A stretch of 64,000 bases of DNA. It comes from Galerina marginata (taxonomy: Eukaryota; Basidiomycota; Agaricomycetes; Agaricales; Galerinaceae). The stretch lies in contig JAECYW010000016.1 in the NCBI GenBank assembly GCA_023014335.1, forward strand, positions 1,054,001 through 1,118,000, written 5' to 3'. Positions 57,441-64,000 of this stretch are shown in pieces. Both the position numbers and the translations under genes were made by a program. The notes beneath the pieces were generated by a model. That model had not been told where the DNA came from. It did not search any database and worked only from the letters and a program-made list of their open reading frames with translations. Numbering within the stretch: position 1 is the stretch's first letter; every line of letters begins with the position of its first letter.

Positions 57441-60400
57441 CTACTCATCAAACCCCCCAACAGCCCTAATACCCTCCACCAACCTCCTATACTCTCTCAA
57501 CAACTCGCCCACCTCCGCAAGCCTCAGATCGTCCGGCTCACAATCCACGAAGCGCTGTTTCGGAGGGGCGAGGCGTAGTGGTGGGTTTGTGGGTGGCACC
57601 GACACAGGCGCAGGTAGAGGTACAGGCAAAGGTAAAGGCGCAGGAGATGCAGCGCGAGAGGAGGACGGGCTCCCAGTCGCAGGTCGCGCAGTTGACGGTT
57701 GGGCTTGGGCTTGGAGGAACGAGGATCGGCGCGAACCTGGCGGCGAGCCCTGTGTAAACGTAGAAAGTAAAAAAAAATAAGCATGGGTTCCATGTAATGT
57801 AGCAAGAAAGATGCTAATATGAACGAAACGTACCTTCCGACCAGCAAGAGCAGAAACAGAAGCCAGCCGATCCGAAAGACTCTTCCTCGCCTTGGACATC
57901 TTCGATCCCCCCTTCTCCTTGTCCTGCCCCTTCTCCTTACCCTTCTCCTTACCCTTCTCCCTCCCCTTGCTCGCACTAAGCATGCTCTCAAAGCTCCTAA
58001 TACTCCTCGCATCTCCAAAACCACCAGCACCCCCAACCCCCTCCTCGTCCTCATCGTCGTCCTCTCCAACCTCAGCCTCACTCTCCTCCTCACTCTCAGC
58101 ACTCTCCCCCTCCCCGCCCTCACTCCCACTCCCACTCCCACTCCCACTCCCCTCATCCTCACTCCCCTCCTCCTCCTCATCCTCCTCCCCCCCATCCACA
58201 CCAACCCCAACCCCAACCCTCACCGACGCCCTCGACCTAACCGACACCCTCGACCTCACCGACCCAGGCCTCGACACCGCCACAAGCTGCTGCCCCGCCT
58301 CCTCCCCAGTGCCCGTGCCCGTGTTCGACCTCGACCGACCCGGTATCGGCATAGGCAACGACGCAGCCAGACTGGCGATCGAGAACCCGCTCTCCCTTCT
58401 TAGCAGCCCGAACCCCGGGCGGCCGTTCGCGTTTGGGGAGGAGGATAACGGCAATGATAAAGGCAGAGGTAGAGGCGACTTGGCTTCAGCCCCGGTCGGC
58501 ATGAACGACCTCAGAATGCCGAAAGACGAATCGACGACCCCGCTGATCACTTTATTCGCAGAATCGGCTATAGCGTCCACCTGCTGCCCCACCCGCCCAC
58601 GCAGCCCGCTCTGCGTACCATCAAGCGGCTCGAGCGGCGTTTCCGCCGTAACCGGGCTGCGCGTCAACGGGATAGGCGTCAAATCGGCGGTGCTACGAAA
58701 GGAATTTCAGTCGCTCGTTCAAGTTCCGAGATGAAAGAAAGACGATAAAAACGCACCTCATGACTTTCTCGCTATCCCCAAGACCCAACCCAGCCATATC
58801 CACATTCTCCAAAAACTCAGCAACAGCCATAAGGTTAATCAAACAATAGCTCTCCTCCCCGCCCACCGACTGGTTCCGGAACCGCTGGGTGAAGAGGAGG
58901 TTCGACACCAGGTGCGGCGGGTTGGCTTTGACGACTGAGAAGATGATCAGGGGGAGGAGGACGTCGCCTGATACGGGTGTAGGCTCTTTGGGTGATGGTG
59001 CTAGTTCGAGTTGAGGTTTTGATAAGGGTATGGGTATGGGTGGCTCGTCGAGTGGGAGAGGCGGGGGAGGTGATTTGAGTTTGGATGGAGGAGTAAGCGG
59101 CTTTTCTGTCGCAGGAGGGGATTCAACCGGGGTTGGAGAAGGAGATAGGAGAAGGGATGCCTTGGAAGGGTCGTTGGTGGTTTCCGAAGGGGAAATGGTC
59201 GTGTGTTGTTCAGCTGAATGACCCGATGCACTTGTGTCGACGTTTTTAGGCGTTATATTGGGTTTAGCAGTTTGAAGATCTTCTTCAAGGCTATCCTGCT
59301 GATCGACATCATGTTCAGATATAAGTCGAATAGGCGGCAACCTCGATAATCCGTCTAAAAAATTTCTCAGAATCAACATTCTAATTTGGGTTGAAAAAAT
59401 ACATACCGACGACAACTTTGTGAGCAGCTACTAAAATCGCAGACTTGTCTCCAGGACTTCGACACGTATCTAGTTGAGTTAACACTGGAAGTAGCACACG
59501 CTCAGTCTATAACTCTGGTAACAATGAATGAAAGTGCTTACTTTCACCACAAGCCTTAACAACAGCATCTAACTCAGCCTCGTTGACCGCCTCGCCGACT
59601 TCAATACCGAGATGCCCAAGTCCAAGGTCCAACATATTGAGAGCCGCCACTCGACTTGAAAGAGCCTCGTCGTGCGACGCGTCATCCGTGGTAGGTTGCA
59701 TGAACAATCTGAAAAAAAAAGATTCATAGTAATATAAGCTCATGTTGCCAGCAGAGAAAGATAAAAACCCCACACCTGTCATAGAACAAGGAAGTAATCG
59801 TCCGTTCCACAGCTTCCATAACCTCCCTTATCCGAGTCTCGCTTTCCATCCTATCATGCTCCCTCTTCTCCCTATCTTTCTCACCCTCCACTTCCGCCTC
59901 TCCATCCTTCTCCTTCTCTTTTTCCCTCTCCCTCTCCCTCTCCTTCCTCCGAGGCAGAAACGGCGTCCCACCAGCTCTCATATCCTGCTCCAAAGACAAA
60001 TAAAAGTCCTGCAACCGCTCCGCAACATCATCAGGGTTCTCCTCCACAGGGTTAACAACCCACCCCTGCCCATGACCAAGCCCATTACCCGCGTCCTTCC
60101 CGCCCTTCTCAAAGCCCTTCCTCAACGACACCCCCGGAGACGAATTCTTGACAAACGGATACCACTCCGCCGCAAGGTCGTGCACCCGATCCGCCACCCA
60201 CGGCGGCAGCGCCAGCGACACCGGATTGCTACCAGCAGCAGCAGCCAACGCCGCTCTCAGCTCGCCCTTCACCGCCTTGTTCACCTCCTTCGCCAGTTCC
60301 TTCCGCACGATCCGTCGGTTGATCGTGAACGCTGACACTTCGACGATCGCACTGCTGTCCACCGCCGAATCAAGGCTGCGCAGGGAGGCGGGTGGGGATG

Positions 60401-61654
60401 GCGGGATTGGGGTTGCCGCTTTCGAGGGCCCGCCGCCGCCGAAGAGAGATGCGAAGGGGTTGCTTATGCGCGATGGGACTACTGTGCTGCTTGATGCGAC
60501 TGGGCGGGCGTTTGGGCGGGGTGGGAGGGGGGGTTTGGTGGGTGCTTGAGATCGAGGTGGGAGGTGGAGAGCGGAGGAGTAGGATGGGATGTGGAAGGAT
60601 GGGTAGGTGGGAGGCGAGGCTGAGAGATCTGGAAGAGGCACGGGTAATGGAGGTAATAGGGATAGGGCGGATGTTCTAGTGGTTGGGCTGAGCAGGTCCT
60701 GGAATAATTTTGTGGTGGGGTTGATTGTTGAGCGGAATATGAGTGTTTCGCTGGGAGAGAAATAAGTATTGTGGTTATAATTATGAGGTGGTGGATGTTA
60801 CATACTCGTTGAGAGTACCACGAAGGCCGGAAAGAGTGACTATCGGAGAACTTTTTCGAGAAGGGCCATCGCAAAGAATGACATGGTCTTTGACAAAGTC
60901 GGCCGTTATCTTTTCGTTCGTGAATGCAGCTTCTAATGGTAATAACAACGTCGCCTGTATGCAAACAAATCATAAGTATCAGAGCTATAGATTGCAGAAG
61001 GAGAAATTGGCGGTCCTAAAGCTGGAGATGACCCAGTAACGTGAATCGCGATTCATGAAATGCGAAATTTTTGAATCTCCAACTCAAATCCCATTCCATG
61101 TCCATTGCAGAATAGATTCACGGGCCAAAACTCATTTTTGAATCATGGCTGGAATCACCAGCTTCGACTGCCCTTTAATAACGTGGAAGTTGACATACCT
61201 TGCCAGAAGTGATAGCACTCCAAACCTCCGTCCATTCCTCCGAAATCTCAACATCCACAACCAGCCTTTCGAGAATAGACCACCCCAGCGTCCCGCTATC
61301 CAGCCCGATGGCCTGCGCGGCGGCCTTCAAATGCATAAGCTGCAACTTGCTCGTGGCATCGCCCTGATGCTGTTGTGGCGAAGACGGATGAACAGTCGTC
61401 CCAGTCGTCGCTGCTGTCGGCGTCACGCGTTGACGAGGTGTATATGGGACGTATTTCGGACCCCCATTGACGATAAGCGTGGCACCAGCCCCAGATATCG
61501 TCCCAGCAGCTGCTTGTTCAGACGGAGTGGGCGAAGACGGTCCTGGCGAGAGAAGTGGGTGTGCCTCGTGAGCCGCTGAGGCTTGCTGGAGCCTGGCGCC
61601 TGAAGATCTGCCTATCGATGTGGCAGGAAAATCTGTTTCCCTTCGTAGAGACAT
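57441..61654 (-). CDS. VPS9-domain protein, Rab5-type guanine nucleotide exchange factor
   Basis: Eight exons from ATG 61654 to 57441 give about 1190 residues. The N-terminal half has no known fold, except a helical part with FTINRRIVRKELAKEVNKAV and LAAEWYPFVKNSSPGVSLRK. The VPS9 domain begins around ITSLFYDRLFMQP and CRSPGDKSAILVAAHKVV, is interrupted by about 110 Pro/Ser-rich residues, and resumes with SGDVLLPLIIFSVVKANPPH, LVSNLLFTQRF and YCLINLMAVAEFLENVDM. A long acidic and Ser-rich tail follows. Vps9/Muk1-type proteins load GTP onto Rab5/Vps21 on endosomes. Intron 1 (about 240 nt) is the longest seen in this window. It shares a 290-nt divergent promoter with the gene at 61945. Confidence 0.85.
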
Positions 61655-61944
61655 GTCTAAAGTGGTGGTATCTTATAGAATGTTGGCTGACGCGCCAAGG
61701 TATCAAATGATTGATGAAATGTTTGGACTGTATATCCCCTCCTAGGTGGAGTTTTCTAACTGTTCAGCGCAGTTAGCAACCCAGATCTTCGATATAAGGA
61801 CAAAACTCACTCAAGAATGGCCAACCTCGATGGTGGTGGTGGTGGTAAAGCCACAAGTTCTAATTTCCTGGTCACGCGTCTCTTGACGTTGAACCACGAC
61901 AATCTATTTCGACTCCCGAGTCGTCTTTTAACAATTCTACGGCC

Positions 61945-62934
61945 ATGAATCCTGATGTACAGTTTACCAGAACGGTTAAACCCAAATATGAGGGCACGAA
62001 CGGGTTTAAGAAGGATTTCACAGATCCTGCAGAAATTACTGACGACAACCTGCAAACCGCCCTCGAAGTGCACCGGAATTTCGAGTATGTGCTAAATTAT
62101 AAGCAACGAGCGGTTCCAGAGTACGTATGAACCGTCAATTTCACTCGAGTCCTTGTCTAATTCAAACTTAGCTTTGAAACTATGAAAGCCATAGTTGAGA
62201 CGGACGACCCAGAAAAGAGGCTCAAGGCCCTGCGGCAAGAACACATAGACGACCTTCAAACCTTTTACGCGGTCATGTCACAAGAATACAAGCAAGATGC
62301 GAAGGACGCTTACTTGTCCAAAGATGAAAGCTGGTTCAGCGATGGTCCAGATATGACAGAAGAAGAAACTGCATTGCTGGTAACTGTCATGCCATTAATT
62401 CGTACTTACCATGCTGATCCTATTCTTCCAGGAATTGTACGACAACTGGTTCGGTGAATTTAAAGTCGACCCTACAGACCCGTCGAAGCGTTTCAACTTG
62501 ATTCAGACTCATTGGCAAGACCAATACGAACAAATTCGCTACGCGTACTTGTCCCAGCTCATCCCCTTGGAGAAGGCAAAGCGCGATTTTGAAAACCTAC
62601 AGGAGCATATGCGGATACAGCGCGAGAAACAGTTCCCTCTTTCCAAGGCGGATTTCGAGAGCAAAGCTCAGGACATTCGACTCCGAGTGGCAAAATTCCT
62701 CACAGCCGAGAAACCAGCTCAAGAGAAGATGCTCACAACCTTCGGTTGGGCATGGCGGCAAGTCGAGCCTCTCATGAACATCTTCAAAAACGATGTACGT
62801 CCTTTATTATGGTTCTGAGTCCCTCCTTTGCTAAATCTGGTCCATAGGAGAATTTTCGGAGTGAAATACGCGCCATGATTGTCAGAGACGGACTTCAAGC
62901 TGCCACCGATCCGAGGAAGGCCAGGACTGCGTAA
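61945..62934 (+). CDS. Hypothetical four-exon protein
   Basis: Exons about 61945-62119, 62171-62381, 62433-62793 and 62849-62934 join in frame, starting MNPDVQFTRTVKPKYEG and ending at TAA 62934. The predicted protein is about 275 residues, hydrophilic and helical (EEHIDDLQTFYAVMSQEYKQ-like and LIPLEKAKRDFENLQEHMRI stretches), without a signal peptide or membrane span. Splice joins are clean GT-AG. I do not recognise the family. The divergent arrangement with the VPS9 gene suggests co-expression but says little about function. Confidence 0.75.
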
Positions 62935-63310
62935 AGCAATTCGATTTCGAATTGACATTACATGTAAATATTACGTCTGGTTCACTGACTAATTTTTGTC
63001 CAGATATTATTTCCTTCTTGAAGCTTCACGCAAATTCTTGGAATCCATAACGCACGCCATTACTCGATTCATCCTCTTTCTAATTCTTGTTACCATATAC
63101 CTAGCTCTCCGAAATTCCTGGCATCCAGCAAACCATTTCCGATTACGCTCAAGTCAGCCTACGTCATGCCACATGACCCCGTCGATCCGATCGTGGGACT
63201 TCGTGGGTTCCCGACGCCTAAAAAGGGAAACCGCTTGATAATTCCCAGACATCACGAAGTCGACCTGACGTTCCGCTATATAACGCCTTCATCGCCATGC
63301 ATTCTCTGTC
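62935..63310. promoter_or_regulatory. Pirin gene promoter region
   Basis: A tatataa at about 63276-63282 lies about 30 nt before an ATG at 63311 and about 230 nt before the ATG at 63514. Nothing else recognised. Confidence 0.45.
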
Positions 63311-64000
63311 ATGCAACCCAAATTCCACCCTTTAATTCACATCGCCCTCGTACCACTGTATATAAGCCTCGCGATTTACCTCGGTATCGTTCCCAACATC
63401 GTTTCGAACAACCTGTCTTCTCTCCTTCGTCTCGCAAAGTCAAACCTCCGATCTCAACATCTTAAAGCCGCTATTTCCAGAAACTTGTACAGCGAACCCT
63501 CTCTCTACGACAACATGACCTCCATGAAATTCGTACCCCGCCCCAGTGAGGAACGCGGAAATGCCGACCATGATTGGCTCAAGACTTTCCACACTTTCTC
63601 GTTTGCCATGTACGTTTTACTCTTTTGTTGTGATTCTATCCGGAGAACTGAACTTCCTTCGTCGTATTTCTCAGGTATCAGGACAGCAAACACGAGCTCT
63701 TCGGTTCCCTCCGTGTAATCAACGAAGATCGCGTCGCTCCTCGAACTGGCTTCGGTACCCACTCTCATCGCGAGTTTGAGATCTTCTCGTACGTAGTTGC
63801 TGGAGAACTCGAGCAGTAAGTTGTCATTCTTTCACTCCGTTTTCTTCCTTCTGAACACTTTCACTCTTCCAGCAAAGACTCCATGGGCAACACCGAGATC
63901 CTCAAACGTGGCGACGTCCAACTCACCTCCGCCGGCACAGGGATCTCCCACTCCGAAAAAGCACACGGCTCCAAGCAAGTGCACTTCCTCCAAATCTGGT
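63311..64000 (+). CDS. Pirin-family protein (cut by the right edge)
   Basis: Three exons are visible (63311-63609, about 63675-63816, from about 63873), and the gene runs off the window. The cupin-type core is typical pirin: [60 protein letters not shown] with metal-binding His, and GTGISHSEK. Pirins bind iron; microbial ones can act as quercetin 2,3-dioxygenases, others in the nucleus. The frame is open upstream to an ATG at 63311, adding about 68 residues with a hydrophobic stretch ([20 protein letters not shown]), possibly a membrane anchor or targeting signal. The inner ATG at 63514 would give a conventional pirin. Confidence 0.88.

Noticed and set aside
57819..58734. Plus-strand frames over the acidic tail of the VPS9 gene
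   Set aside because: Low-complexity shadows of a minus-strand exon joined by good splice sites to a recognised domain.

Overview
This window is nuclear DNA of a filamentous basidiomycete, most likely an Agaricomycete. The genes are packed 0.1-3 kb apart on both strands. Nearly every one is cut by 45-70 nt GT-AG introns, and the gene set (CBM1-GH5 mannanase, aryl-alcohol-oxidase-type GMC enzyme, I9 protease inhibitor, Frm2/Hbn1-type nitroreductase) fits a wood or litter decayer. I read exon joins by eye from splice signals and frame; joins are good to about 1-2 nt. In several genes the summed exon lengths close exactly in frame.

Left part (1-19 kb) is a rearranged, duplicated locus. It carries two Frm2/Hbn1-like nitroreductase genes (one cut by the left edge), one intact anoctamin/TMEM16 gene (16378-19004, minus) and a decayed anoctamin copy (8722-10540) with an inverted middle segment. 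It also holds a BAHD-type acyltransferase and five paralogous genes for tiny secreted six-cysteine proteins. These five (about 3.4, 4.8, 5.8, 7.8 and 13.7 kb) share one architecture: exactly 32 residues before the first cysteine, a C-C-CC-C-C pattern like an inhibitor cystine knot, and two micro-exons of exactly 14 and 10 nt.

Middle part (19-33 kb) holds RPS24 with an ATG-only first exon, a thymidylate kinase pseudogene, the ER-anchored E2 enzyme UBC6, the 13-exon spliceosomal cyclophilin CWC27, a secreted GMC oxidoreductase and a secreted CBM1-GH5 mannanase. A small decayed CWC27-like fragment lies upstream of the GMC gene, and a CACTA-like miniature foldback element lies at 32.8 kb.

Right part (33-64 kb) holds a 1189-residue multi-span membrane protein with a huge Pro/Gln-rich N-terminus, an acid ceramidase/NAAA-like amidase, and a SAM-dependent methyltransferase with long disordered flanks. 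It also holds an ammonium transporter, and a 1627-residue protein with an NTF2-like C-terminus and an extreme Gln/Pro/Thr repeat. An I9-type protease inhibitor, a VPS9-domain Rab5 GEF, an unrecognised four-exon gene and a pirin cut by the right edge complete it. A palindromic repeat lies at 57.0-57.3 kb.

No tRNA, rRNA, CRISPR array or complete autonomous transposon was seen. The best candidate for something undescribed is the five-gene knottin-like array with its micro-exon structure.
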